NCBI GenBank assembly: GCA_023228745.1
Contig: JALOAP010000090.1
Location: 1 to 9,433, forward strand
DNA from: Dehalococcoidia bacterium
Lineage (GTDB): Bacteria > Chloroflexota > Dehalococcoidia > Tepidiformales > Tepidiformaceae
DNA length: 9,433 nt
Direction: 5' to 3'
The position numbers and the translations under genes are program-made. Under the pieces are notes generated by a model. The model was given only the letters and a program-made list of their open reading frames with translations, made no database searches and was not told the origin of the DNA. Numbering within the stretch: the stretch's first letter is position 1; each line of letters begins with the position of its first letter. Below are positions 1 through 7,227 of the stretch, one piece after another.

Positions 1-1188
1 ATGGAAGGCCCGACACCCGTCTCGGCCCTCATCCATGCCGCCACCATGGTCGCCGCCGGTGTCTATCTTGTGGCGCGCTTCTTCCCCGTGTTCGAAGTGA
101 GCGGCGACGCCGCGAGCACCGTTGCCTGGATTGGCGCCATCACGGCGGTTATCGGCGGCACCATCGCCCTCGTCCAGACCGACTTCAAGCGCGTGCTCGC
201 CTACTCCACGGTCTCGCAGCTCGGCTATATGATGCTGGCGCTGGGTGTCTTCGGGTACGTCGCCGCCATCTTCCACCTCTTCACGCACGCCTTCTTCAAG
301 GCGCTCCTCTTCCTCGGCAGTGGCTCCGTGAACCACGCGACCAACACGTTCGATATGCGCCAGATGGGTGGCCTCAAGGCCTACATGCCGCTCACGTTCT
401 GGACCTTCGTCATTGGCTCGCTCAGCCTCGCAGGCATCTTCCCGCTGGCAGGTTTCTGGTCGAAGGACGAAATTCTGCTCGACGCCTGGCGCGAGGAGCC
501 GGCACTCTTCTATATCGCTGCTGGCGTGGCCTTCCTCACCGCCTTCTACATGTTCCGCGCCATCTTCCTCACCTTCTTCGGCACCTATAAGGGTGGCGAA
601 CCGGTGGACCACACCGACGAGGACTCTCACTTCCACGGCGACCCGGCCCACCCGCACGAATCCCCGTGGGTGATGGCGCTTCCGCTACTCATCCTCGCGG
701 TGCCCTCGATCGCGGCCGGCTGGTTCGCCTACGACCACATGTTCCGCGACTTCATTGAAGGCGCGCTGCCAGAAGTCCACGCGCACGGGAGCGCCTTCGA
801 GTGGGGTATCGCCATTAGCTCGACGGTGCTCGCGGCCGGCGGCATCTTCGTCGCCTACGCCATTTACTACAAGCAGTGGGTGACCGCGAGCAGCGTCCGC
901 GCGGTCTTCGCCCCGCTCGCCTTCATTTTCGAAAACAAGTACTTCCTCGACCGGCTCTACGAAGACTTCTTTGTCCGCACAGTCTTCCAGAACGGTTGGA
1001 ACCGGATGCTCGAACTCTTCGACCGCTACGTGGTCGACGGTGCCGTGAATGGTACCGGCCGCCTGGGTGGTGCCGTCAGCCAGCGTATGCGCACTGTGCA
1101 GAGCGGCCAGTTACAGGGCTACGGCCTCGGCTTCGCCGCGGGCGTCATCATCATCGTGCTTGCCGTCTTCACGGCGAACCCGCTGTAG
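1..1188 (+). CDS. nuoL: NADH-quinone oxidoreductase subunit L (NuoL), 5'-truncated
   Basis: Distal antiporter-like, proton-pumping membrane subunit of respiratory complex I. The visible 395 residues begin inside the protein: the opening MEGPTPVSALIHAATM is the conserved central motif of NuoL, normally about 240 residues into a protein of roughly 610. The first ATG is therefore an internal methionine and the true start lies left of the window. Seen further on are DFKRVLAYSTVSQLGYM (61-78), the HLFTHAFFKALLF segment (93-105) with channel residues H93, H96 and K100, and GFWSKDEIL (151-159) with its lysine-aspartate pair. A His/Asp-rich loop lies at 204-220, as is common in this family. ENKYFLDRLYEDFF (311-324) leads into the C-terminal lateral helix, and a final membrane helix lies at about 376-391. 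The stop codon is fused to the nuoM ribosome-binding site, so the genes are in one operon. The family assignment is certain; only the start is missing. Confidence 0.97.
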   Translation: MEGPTPVSALIHAATMVAAGVYLVARFFPVFEVSGDAASTVAWIGAITAVIGGTIALVQTDFKRVLAYSTVSQLGYMMLALGVFGYVAAIFHLFTHAFFKALLFLGSGSVNHATNTFDMRQMGGLKAYMPLTFWTFVIGSLSLAGIFPLAGFWSKDEILLDAWREEPALFYIAAGVAFLTAFYMFRAIFLTFFGTYKGGEPVDHTDEDSHFHGDPAHPHESPWVMALPLLILAVPSIAAGWFAYDHMFRDFIEGALPEVHAHGSAFEWGIAISSTVLAAGGIFVAYAIYYKQWVTASSVRAVFAPLAFIFENKYFLDRLYEDFFVRTVFQNGWNRMLELFDRYVVDGAVNGTGRLGGAVSQRMRTVQSGQLQGYGLGFAAGVIIIVLAVFTANPL

Positions 1189-1192
1189 GAGG
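1187..1192 (+). promoter_or_regulatory. Ribosome-binding site of nuoM overlapping the nuoL stop
   Basis: A full AGGAGG lies 5 nt before the GTG at 1198 and shares its first two bases with the nuoL TAG stop codon (1186-1188). It fixes the nuoM start and implies that a ribosome terminating on nuoL covers or frees this site, coupling the translation of the two subunits. Confidence 0.85.
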
Positions 1193-1197
1193 CGCGC

Positions 1198-2664
1198 GTG
1201 GATATCGAACTCTCCGTCCTGCTGTTCCTCCCGGCCGTCGCCGGTGTGCTCTGTGGCCTCCTGCCGCAGAGCCAGGAGCGAAACGCCAAGTGGATCGCGC
1301 TCGCGGGTTCGCTCGCTGCCCTCGGCCTCTCCATCTGGCTCTTCCTCCAGTTCGAAAACGACGGCGGCTTCCAGTTCGTGGAGAAACGCGAGTGGGTCGA
1401 CATCGGCGCGTTCAATCTCCAGTACTACCTGGGCGTCGACGGCCTGAGCATGCCGCTCGTCATCCTGACGACATTCCTCACCGTCGCTTCCGTCCTCGTC
1501 TCGTTCAGTATCGAAACGCGCCAGCGCCTCTACTTCTCGATGCTCATGATTCTGTCCACGTCCGTCCTGGGCGTGTTCATGGCGCTGGACTTCATGCTCT
1601 TCTTCCTCTTCTGGGAGCTTGAGCTCTTCCCGATGTTCCTGCTCATCGCGATTTACGGCTCCGGGCGCAAGGAATACTCCGCGACCAAGTTCGTGCTCTA
1701 CACCGTTGCCGGCTCGGCGTTCATGCTCGTGGCCATCCTCGTCCTGGCCTTCGAAGCTGGCACTTTCGATATCGTCGAGCTCGGCCAGTCGAACCTCACC
1801 AACGCCATCATCCCGCTGGGCTGGGTGTTCCTCCTGCTGTTCATCGGCTTCGCAGTGAAGCTCCCGGTCGTGCCCCTGCACACCTGGCTCCCCGACGCCC
1901 ACGGCGACGCGCCAACGGCCGTCTCCGTGATGCTCGCGGGCGTCCTGCTGAAGATGGGCGGCTACGGCATACTCCGAATGTGCGTCACCATCCTTCCCGA
2001 GCAGGCGGACGACTACGGCATCTGGTTCGCCGGCATCGGCGCTGCCAGCATCCTCTACGGCGCTTTCGTGACGCTTCGCCAGACCGACCTCAAGCGCCTG
2101 ATCGCCTACTCCTCCGTGAGCCACATGGGCATTGTGCTGCTGGGCGTCGGTGCGCTCGGCAAGACGAGCATGATGGGCGCGACGTACCAGATGATCGCCC
2201 ACGGCGTCGTCACCGGTATGCTCTTCGTCAGCGTCGGGCTCCTCTACGACCGGACGCACACGCGCGAAATTGCACGCCTCGGGGGCCTCGCACGGCAGAT
2301 GCCGCTCATCGCCACTGGCCTCGTTTTCGCGGGCTTCGCCAGCCTCGGCCTGCCCGCCCTCGCCGGCTTCATCGCTGAAGTGACCGTCTTCCTCGGGTCG
2401 TTCCAAAAGTACGAATGGGCTGTGCTGGTCGCCATCTGGGGCGTCCTGCTTTCCGCCGGCTACATCCTCTGGATGCTCCAGCGGGTCACGTTCGGGCCGG
2501 TGAAGACCGAATGGAACGAACTCAAGGACCAGCGGCACTGGTGGGAGCATTCCGTCACCGCCGGGCTCGCGGCACTCATCATCCTGCTCGGCGTCTACCC
2601 GGCGATGATGATGGACATGATCGGCCCCGCCATTGACCCCATCGTGGAAAGGTTGGAAGTGTGA
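1198..2664 (+). CDS. nuoM: NADH-quinone oxidoreductase subunit M (NuoM)
   Basis: Second antiporter-like membrane subunit of complex I, moving protons across the cytoplasmic membrane as electrons pass from NADH to quinone. It has 488 residues (E. coli about 509) and is mostly hydrophobic helices, with GTG as start, fixed by AGGAGG 5 nt upstream. Key residues of the proton path are present: E140 in FFLFWELELFPMF (equivalent of E. coli E144), K221 in FAVKLPVVPLHTWLPDAH (equivalent of K234), K252 in GVLLKMGGYGILR (broken-helix lysine) and E394 in GFIAEVTVFLGSF near the C-terminus. The antiporter signature TDLKRLIAYSSVSHMG spans 296-311. The gene sits between nuoL and nuoN in the usual order, and its TGA stop overlaps the nuoN start. 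Nothing looks broken; all expected pump residues are kept, so an active subunit is inferred. Confidence 0.98.
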   Translation: MDIELSVLLFLPAVAGVLCGLLPQSQERNAKWIALAGSLAALGLSIWLFLQFENDGGFQFVEKREWVDIGAFNLQYYLGVDGLSMPLVILTTFLTVASVLVSFSIETRQRLYFSMLMILSTSVLGVFMALDFMLFFLFWELELFPMFLLIAIYGSGRKEYSATKFVLYTVAGSAFMLVAILVLAFEAGTFDIVELGQSNLTNAIIPLGWVFLLLFIGFAVKLPVVPLHTWLPDAHGDAPTAVSVMLAGVLLKMGGYGILRMCVTILPEQADDYGIWFAGIGAASILYGAFVTLRQTDLKRLIAYSSVSHMGIVLLGVGALGKTSMMGATYQMIAHGVVTGMLFVSVGLLYDRTHTREIARLGGLARQMPLIATGLVFAGFASLGLPALAGFIAEVTVFLGSFQKYEWAVLVAIWGVLLSAGYILWMLQRVTFGPVKTEWNELKDQRHWWEHSVTAGLAALIILLGVYPAMMMDMIGPAIDPIVERLEV

Positions 2665-4121
2665 GCAGCCTCGACCTCGTCGGCCCCCAGCTTGCTGTCC
2701 TCGTCGCGGCCGCCGTTGTGCTGCTCGTCGACTCCCTGGCGCCCCAACAGCGCCGCGTCGAGCCGTTCATCGCGCTTGCGGGCCTCGCTGCCTCTGCCAT
2801 CTGGACGCTCACCTGGGTCCTCCGCGACGACTACCAGCTCGCGTTTGGCGGCACGCTCGCGCTGGACGAGTTCGCCGTCTTCTTCTACTTCCTTTTCGTT
2901 GGCATCACGGCCACGGTCGTGCTGGCATCGGTCGACTGGGTGAACCGCGAAGGGCGCGGACACGGCGAGTACTACGCGCTCGTGCTCGTGGTTTGCTCCG
3001 GCCTGATGTTCCTCTCGGCCAGCCGCGACCTCATCACCATCTTCCTCTCGCTCGAACTGTCATCCATCCCGCAGTACATCCTCGCCGGCTGGGGCAAGGA
3101 CAAGAAGTCGAGCGAGGCGGGCCTCAAGTACCTGCTGCTCGGCGCCGTTGCATCGTCGCTCCTGCTCTATGGGATGGCCCTGCTCTATGGCGCGACCGGC
3201 ACGACCCTCCTCGATGACATCGCTGCTGCGATCCAGGCCGACGGCGATGCGCATCGCTCGCTCCTCGTCCTCGCCATGGTGCTGCTCATCGCCGGCTTCG
3301 GCTTCAAGATGGCCGTCGTCCCGTTCCAGATGTGGGTGCCCGACGTCTACCAGGGCGCACCCACGCCGGTCTCGGCTTTCCTCTCCGTCGGTTCGAAGGC
3401 AGCAGGCTTCGCCATCGTTCTGCGGATCTTCTTCGAAGCGTTCGAGGCCGATTTCCTCAGCGACGACTGGTCCATGATCTTCGCCGTCCTCGCGGCGGTT
3501 TCGATGACCATCGGCAACCTCGCCGCGATCGTCCAGACGGATATCAAGCGGATGCTTGGGTACTCGTCCATTGCCCAGGCCGGGAACTTCATGGTCGGGC
3601 TTGCCGCCATCTCCGTGACAGGCGAAGAGTTCACACTCGGCGCGAGCGCCGTCCTGCTGTTCGTCGCCGCCTATGCCTTTACCAACCTTGGCGCCTTTGT
3701 CGCGGTCATCGCCATTTCGCAGCGCATCGGCAGCGACCAGATCCGGGACTACGCCGGGATGTGGAAGCGCTCACCGTTCCTCGCCGTGGCCCTCGCCTTC
3801 TGCCTGGTATCGCTCACCGGGATTCCGCCAACCGCGGGCTTCTGGGCGAAGATGTACGTCTTCAACGCCGGCATCCGCGCTGATCTGGGTTGGCTCGTGA
3901 TCATCGGCGTGCTGAACAGCGTGATCTCCGCCTACTACTATCTCGGCGTCGCGCGCCAGATGTTCGTGGGCGAGCCCGCGGCGCAGGAGCGCGTCCGGAC
4001 GTCCCCGACAATCGGGCTCTCGCTCGGGGTCGCTACACTCGGAGTGCTTGTCTTCGGCATCCTTCCGATGCCCCTGATTTCCGTTGCACAGGATGCCGCG
4101 GAGATCTTTGCCCGCCAGTAA
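2661..4121 (+). CDS. nuoN: NADH-quinone oxidoreductase subunit N (NuoN)
   Basis: Third antiporter-like membrane subunit of complex I, closest of the three to the quinone-binding arm. It has 486 residues, the usual length (E. coli about 485). The GTG start lies in a GTGA overlap with the end of nuoM, with AAAGG (2648-2652) 8 nt upstream, so translation is probably coupled. Conserved features are E132 in FLSLELSSIPQYIL, K216 in GFGFKMAVVPFQMWVPDVY, the QGAPTPVSAFLSVGSKA motif (231-247) with K246, and TDIKRMLGYSSIAQAG (293-308). About 14 hydrophobic segments can be traced. It is the last nuo gene here, so a standard nuo operon end is inferred; ybeY follows after 9 nt. Confidence 0.98.
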   Translation: MSSLDLVGPQLAVLVAAAVVLLVDSLAPQQRRVEPFIALAGLAASAIWTLTWVLRDDYQLAFGGTLALDEFAVFFYFLFVGITATVVLASVDWVNREGRGHGEYYALVLVVCSGLMFLSASRDLITIFLSLELSSIPQYILAGWGKDKKSSEAGLKYLLLGAVASSLLLYGMALLYGATGTTLLDDIAAAIQADGDAHRSLLVLAMVLLIAGFGFKMAVVPFQMWVPDVYQGAPTPVSAFLSVGSKAAGFAIVLRIFFEAFEADFLSDDWSMIFAVLAAVSMTIGNLAAIVQTDIKRMLGYSSIAQAGNFMVGLAAISVTGEEFTLGASAVLLFVAAYAFTNLGAFVAVIAISQRIGSDQIRDYAGMWKRSPFLAVALAFCLVSLTGIPPTAGFWAKMYVFNAGIRADLGWLVIIGVLNSVISAYYYLGVARQMFVGEPAAQERVRTSPTIGLSLGVATLGVLVFGILPMPLISVAQDAAEIFARQ

Positions 4122-4130
4122 CCGCCCGTA

Positions 4131-4595
4131 ATGCCCGCCTCCTACGACCTGTCCGTCGAAGTCGTGGTCAACGAGCCGCCCGTAGACTCGCATGCGCTCT
4201 TTGAGCTGGCGGAGCGGGTGATGGCCGGCGAAGACATCCCCGGGGGCACCGGCCTTTCGGTGCTGATCACCGGCGACGACGAGATTCGCGACATGAACCG
4301 CCGCTTCCTCGGCATCGACGAACCAACCGACGTCCTGAGCTTTCCCGACGAGGCAGGCGACTTCGTGCAGGGCATCGCCGAGGAGGCCTACCTCGGCGAC
4401 ATCGCCATCTCGCTGCCCACGGCCGTCCGGCAGGCGGAGGACGGCGGACACTCGCTCGACGCCGAGGTCGCGCACCTGCTTGTCCATGGCATCCTGCACC
4501 TCTGTGGGTACGAGCACGAGCAAGGCGGCGAGCCGGAGCGACTGATGCGCGAACGCGAGGAGCACTACCTCGGTGACGTCGCGCACGGGCATTAG
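4131..4595 (+). CDS. ybeY: Endoribonuclease YbeY (16S rRNA maturation factor)
   Basis: A single-strand-specific, zinc-dependent endoribonuclease that takes part in 16S rRNA 3'-end maturation and ribosome quality control. It has 154 residues, the same size as E. coli YbeY (155). The diagnostic metal site HGILHLCGYEH is at 119-129, with ligands H119, H123 and H129. Upstream are the conserved MNRRFLGIDEPTDVLSFP (55-72) and YLGDIAIS (87-94) blocks. The ATG start gives the expected N-terminus. No convincing Shine-Dalgarno precedes it; only 9 nt separate it from nuoN, so translation by re-initiation after nuoN is likely. In many bacteria ybeY lies near phoH, era and recO; here recO is four genes downstream. 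No defect is seen. Confidence 0.97.
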   Translation: MPASYDLSVEVVVNEPPVDSHALFELAERVMAGEDIPGGTGLSVLITGDDEIRDMNRRFLGIDEPTDVLSFPDEAGDFVQGIAEEAYLGDIAISLPTAVRQAEDGGHSLDAEVAHLLVHGILHLCGYEHEQGGEPERLMREREEHYLGDVAHGH

Positions 4596-4631
4596 CGCGC
4601 CACCCAGCCCGGGCTCCCACTCCGTACATCT

Positions 4632-4645
4632 GTTCTATGTTCTAT
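4632..4645 (+). repeat. Tandem 7-bp direct repeat upstream of dnaX
   Basis: GTTCTAT occurs twice back to back (4632-4638 and 4639-4645), and the second copy runs into the TATACT -10 box. The stretch is clearly AT-richer than its surroundings. Two GTTC half-sites 7 bp apart in the same orientation could be a regulator site or could arise by chance. They do not form the inverted GAAC-GTTC layout of a LexA box. Confidence 0.45.
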
Positions 4646-4648
4646 ACT
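4643..4648 (+). promoter_or_regulatory. dnaX: Candidate -10 box of a dnaX promoter
   Basis: TATACT matches the sigma-70 type -10 consensus at five of six positions and lies 28 nt before the dnaX GTG, in the only AT-rich patch of the 81-nt gap after ybeY. No good -35 box is present at 16-18 bp spacing, so recognition may rely on other contacts or an activator. It would give dnaX-ebfC-recR-recO a transcript independent of nuo-ybeY. Confidence 0.45.
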
Positions 4649-4676
4649 GGCAGGACGTCCGCCCTCCGAGGTTCGC

Positions 4677-6218
4677 GTGCTCTACGGAAAGTACCGCCCG
4701 AGCGGCTTCGATGAAGTCGTAGGGCAGGATCACATCGTCACTACGCTTCGAAACGCCCTGAAGTCGGGGAGCATTGCGCATGCCTACCTCTTCAGCGGGC
4801 CCCGTGGCACGGGCAAAACCACGACTGCGCGCATCCTCGCGCGCGCCGTCAACTGTGTGAATCTCTCCGATGGCCACCCGTGCGGCCAATGCGAGAGCTG
4901 CATCTCCATCGGCCGGGGCAACGCCCTCGACCTCATCGAGATGGACGCCGCCAGCAACCGCGGTATCGACGACATCCGCGAACTGCGCGAGAAGGTTGGG
5001 TTCGCCCCCAGCGACCTGCAGCGCAAGGTCTACCTTCTCGACGAAGTCCACATGCTCACGGACGCCGCGTTCAACGCCCTCCTGAAGACCATCGAGGAGC
5101 CACCCCTGCATCGCGGGCCCGATGGCCGCAACCTCTCCCCTATCTTCATCCTCGCGACCACCGAGCTGCACGAGGTCCCCGCGACCATCCTTTCGCGTTG
5201 CCAGCGCTACGACTTCCATCGCGTCTCGAACGACGCTATCGTCCGGCGGCTCGGCTTCATCTGCGAACGTGAGGGGTTCGAGTTCCCGGAGGAGGCCCTG
5301 CTGCGAATTGCAGTGCAATCGCGGGGCGGCCTGCGCGACGCCATCACGCTGCTTGAGCAGGTAGCCGCCCGCTACGGAAAGGCCCCCACCACCGACGAGG
5401 TGCTCGAAGCGCTTGGCCTCGTCCACGACGAACGCACAGAGCTCCTCACTCGCGCCCTGATCGAGGAAGACCTTGCCGCGGCGCTGGATATCGCCCGTGC
5501 GGTCGCCGATGACGGCATCGACATCCCCCGCTTCACCCGCTCCACCATCGACATCCTGCGCGACCTCTTGCCGCAGGTGGTCCGCGGCCGGGTGAACGAG
5601 GCCAGCCACTATGGCGAGCTCGCACAGGAAGCCATCTCTCGCGGCGCCACTCAGCGCATCCTCGCAGCCATTTCCGAGCTGGCGAAGGCGGACTTCCGCC
5701 TCGATCCCGCCAGCCCCGTGCCACTGGAAGTTGCCTGTGGCACCGCCATCGTCGGTCCCGTGGGCGTCGCACCGGTGATGGTCGCGGCTGGCTCCCCCGG
5801 GCAGGATGGTGGCGCACCCCAGCGCGCGCCACGCAGCCAGCCCGTGCGCTCCGAGGGCGGCGGCGAACCACGACCGGCCAGCCGGGAAGAGCGCTTCATG
5901 CGCGACCTCTACGAACACTGCCGGATCGCCAACACGCGCCTCGGTGCCTGGCTCAACGGCTCCTGCAAGGTGCTCACCATCGACGAAGATTCGTTCGAGC
6001 TCGGCTTCTTCCGGCAGGTCCATATGCAGAAAGTCGACACCGACTGTCGCACACTGGTAGAGCAGCAGGCCGAGATCCTGCTCGGACGACCGGTGAGACT
6101 GAAAGTTTCGCTCCTGGAAAAGGAGCAGCAGCAATCGAAGCGCTCCGCCCCGCGTACCGGCCACCTTGCCGAAGCAGCGAAGGCGATGGGCGCAATTCCC
6201 GTCGGGAAGGATACATAA
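4677..6218 (+). CDS. dnaX: DNA polymerase III subunit gamma/tau (clamp loader ATPase DnaX)
   Basis: AAA+ motor of the clamp loader that opens and places the sliding clamp for the replicative polymerase. GTG start with GAGG (4668-4671) 5 nt upstream; the N-terminus MLYGKYRPSGFDEVVGQ is the family's normal one. Walker A GPRGTGKT is at 41-48, a four-cysteine zinc module at C60, C69, C72 and C75, Walker B LLDEVH at 120-125, sensor 1 ATT at 160-162 and the SRC motif at 173-175. At 513 residues it is shorter than E. coli tau (643). A low-complexity Gly/Pro/Arg linker at about 371-402 leads to a small C-terminal domain (about 403-481). Between EEPP (140-143) and FILATT (157-162) there are 13 residues where four are usual, an insertion of about nine. 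No A-AAA-AAG slippery site was found, so a single product is inferred. ebfC follows after 1 nt. Confidence 0.97.
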   Translation: MLYGKYRPSGFDEVVGQDHIVTTLRNALKSGSIAHAYLFSGPRGTGKTTTARILARAVNCVNLSDGHPCGQCESCISIGRGNALDLIEMDAASNRGIDDIRELREKVGFAPSDLQRKVYLLDEVHMLTDAAFNALLKTIEEPPLHRGPDGRNLSPIFILATTELHEVPATILSRCQRYDFHRVSNDAIVRRLGFICEREGFEFPEEALLRIAVQSRGGLRDAITLLEQVAARYGKAPTTDEVLEALGLVHDERTELLTRALIEEDLAAALDIARAVADDGIDIPRFTRSTIDILRDLLPQVVRGRVNEASHYGELAQEAISRGATQRILAAISELAKADFRLDPASPVPLEVACGTAIVGPVGVAPVMVAAGSPGQDGGAPQRAPRSQPVRSEGGGEPRPASREERFMRDLYEHCRIANTRLGAWLNGSCKVLTIDEDSFELGFFRQVHMQKVDTDCRTLVEQQAEILLGRPVRLKVSLLEKEQQQSKRSAPRTGHLAEAAKAMGAIPVGKDT

Positions 6219-6219
6219 C

Positions 6220-6606
6220 ATGGCAAAAGGTTCCGGCCGCAACCGGTATTTGCGGCGTGCTGGTGGCGGCGCCCTCCCTGGTATGGGCGCCGGTGCCGGG
6301 AAGGGTGCGGCAAATCCCCTCGCCGCCGCACAGGAGATGCTTGCAAAGGCACAGGAAGAGCTCGCGAACAGCCTCGTGGAGGGCTCCGCGGGGGGCGGCG
6401 CCGTACGCATCTCGATGTCGGGCGATCAGAAGATCAAGGGCATCGAAATCGAACCCGAAGTCGTCGACCCCGAAGACGTACAGATGCTGCAGGACCTCAT
6501 CATGGCGGCCATCGCGGACGCTTCGGAGAAGGCGAACGATCTGCAGGCGAAGTCCTTCGGCGCGATTACCGGTGGGCTCAACCTGCCCGGCCTGGGGTTG
6601 GGGTAG
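6220..6606 (+). CDS. ebfC: Nucleoid-associated protein, YbaB/EbfC family
   Basis: Small DNA-binding protein that forms tweezer-shaped dimers and coats the nucleoid; in most bacteria its gene lies between dnaX and recR, as here. It has 128 residues from the ATG at 6220, which has AAGGA (6207-6211) 8 nt upstream. An in-frame ATG at 6166 lies inside dnaX and lacks this support. The family core runs from about residue 32 to the end: a helix AAAQEMLAKAQEELANSLVE, then GSAGGGAVRISMSGDQKI, then EVVDPEDVQMLQDLI and the C-terminal GGLNLPGLGLG. The first 30 residues are extra compared with a usual protein of about 105; they are rich in glycine and arginine (RNRYLRRAGGG, then GMGAGAGKG). This basic, flexible tail may add DNA contacts, which is inference. 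recR starts 6 nt after its stop. Confidence 0.95.
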   Translation: MAKGSGRNRYLRRAGGGALPGMGAGAGKGAANPLAAAQEMLAKAQEELANSLVEGSAGGGAVRISMSGDQKIKGIEIEPEVVDPEDVQMLQDLIMAAIADASEKANDLQAKSFGAITGGLNLPGLGLG

Positions 6607-6612
6607 GACGGT

Positions 6613-7227
6613 ATGGCGGAGCCCACGGCGGGCACGCCCGAACCCATTAGCCGCCTCATCGAGGCGTTCCACCGGCTCCCCGGTATCGGCCCGAAGTCGG
6701 CACAGCGGCTCGCCTATCACGTCCTCCGTGCACCCGAACAGGAGGCCGAGGCGCTCGCCAACGCCTTGCGCGACGTCAAGCAGCGTATCAAGTTCTGTTC
6801 CCGCTGCTGCAACATCACGGAGTCGGACCCCTGCTCCTACTGTCTCGACGTCAAGCGCGATGGCAGTGTGATCTGCGTTGTTGAGCAGGCGCTGGATATC
6901 CTCGCGCTCGAACGGGCGGGCGGCTTCCGCGGCCGCTACCACGTCCTGCACGGCGTGCTCAACCCCATGGACGGCATCGGCCCCGAGCACCTGCGGCTTC
7001 GCGAGCTCCTGCAGCGGCTGCAATCCGGTGAGGTGCAGGAGATCATCATGGCCACAAACCCGAGCCTCGAAGGCGAGGCCACCGCCATGTACGTCTCCCG
7101 GCTCGTGCCGCCCGGTGTTCGCGTCACGCGGCTGGCCCGCGGCCTGCCCAGCGGCGCCGACCTCGAATACACAGACGACCTCACGCTCGCGCGGGCACTT
7201 GAAGGGCGGCAGGCCATCGAGCCGTGA
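6613..7227 (+). CDS. recR: Recombination mediator protein RecR
   Basis: Ring-forming partner of RecO (and RecF) in loading RecA on SSB-coated single-stranded gaps. It has 204 residues (E. coli 201). Domains in order: a helix-hairpin-helix LPGIGPKSAQRLA at 22-34; a C4 zinc finger with C62, C65, C74 and C77 (C66 is an additional cysteine); a Toprim domain from about 86, with VVEQALDILALER (89-101), VLHGVLNPMDGIGP (111-124) and ATNPSLEGEATAMY (147-160); and the C-terminal RLARGLPSGADLEYTDDLTL segment (173-192) with a Walker-B-like loop. The ATG at 6613 has a short AGGA at 6605-6608 overlapping the ebfC stop. Its TGA overlaps the recO GTG. All family motifs are intact. Confidence 0.98.
   Translation: MAEPTAGTPEPISRLIEAFHRLPGIGPKSAQRLAYHVLRAPEQEAEALANALRDVKQRIKFCSRCCNITESDPCSYCLDVKRDGSVICVVEQALDILALERAGGFRGRYHVLHGVLNPMDGIGPEHLRLRELLQRLQSGEVQEIIMATNPSLEGEATAMYVSRLVPPGVRVTRLARGLPSGADLEYTDDLTLARALEGRQAIEP

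Noticed and set aside
600..660. His-rich loop in NuoL as a new metal-binding site
   Set aside because: A His/Asp-rich loop at this place is common in bacterial NuoL proteins and is not special here.
1111..2550. Long open frame on the - strand (479 codons) opposite nuoM
   Set aside because: The His/Glu/Asp-rich low-complexity translation mirrors membrane-protein codons; it has no recognisable domain and lies over a certain gene.
4606..4615. Perfect 10-bp palindrome AGCCCGGGCT after ybeY, considered as a terminator or operator
   Set aside because: With no loop it would give at most a 3-bp stem, no T-tract follows, and such GC palindromes are expected by chance in this composition.
4632..4645. 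SOS (LexA) box upstream of dnaX
   Set aside because: The two GTTC elements are direct repeats; the inverted GAAC arm needed for a LexA site is absent.
6116..6124. A-rich GGAAAAGGA near the dnaX 3' end as a programmed frameshift site
   Set aside because: It lacks the A-AAA-AAG slippery heptamer in the right frame, and the reading frame ends soon after the conserved C-terminal domain anyway.
6166..6219. Earlier in-frame ATG for ebfC inside dnaX
   Set aside because: No ribosome-binding site is seen there, and the 18 added residues read like dnaX in another frame; the ATG at 6220 has AAGGA 8 nt upstream.
4635..6410. Long open frame on the - strand (591 codons) opposite dnaX
   Set aside because: It is an antisense shadow of a high-GC gene: composition is rich in Ala, Gly, Arg and Asp with no family motif, and dnaX on the + strand is unmistakable.
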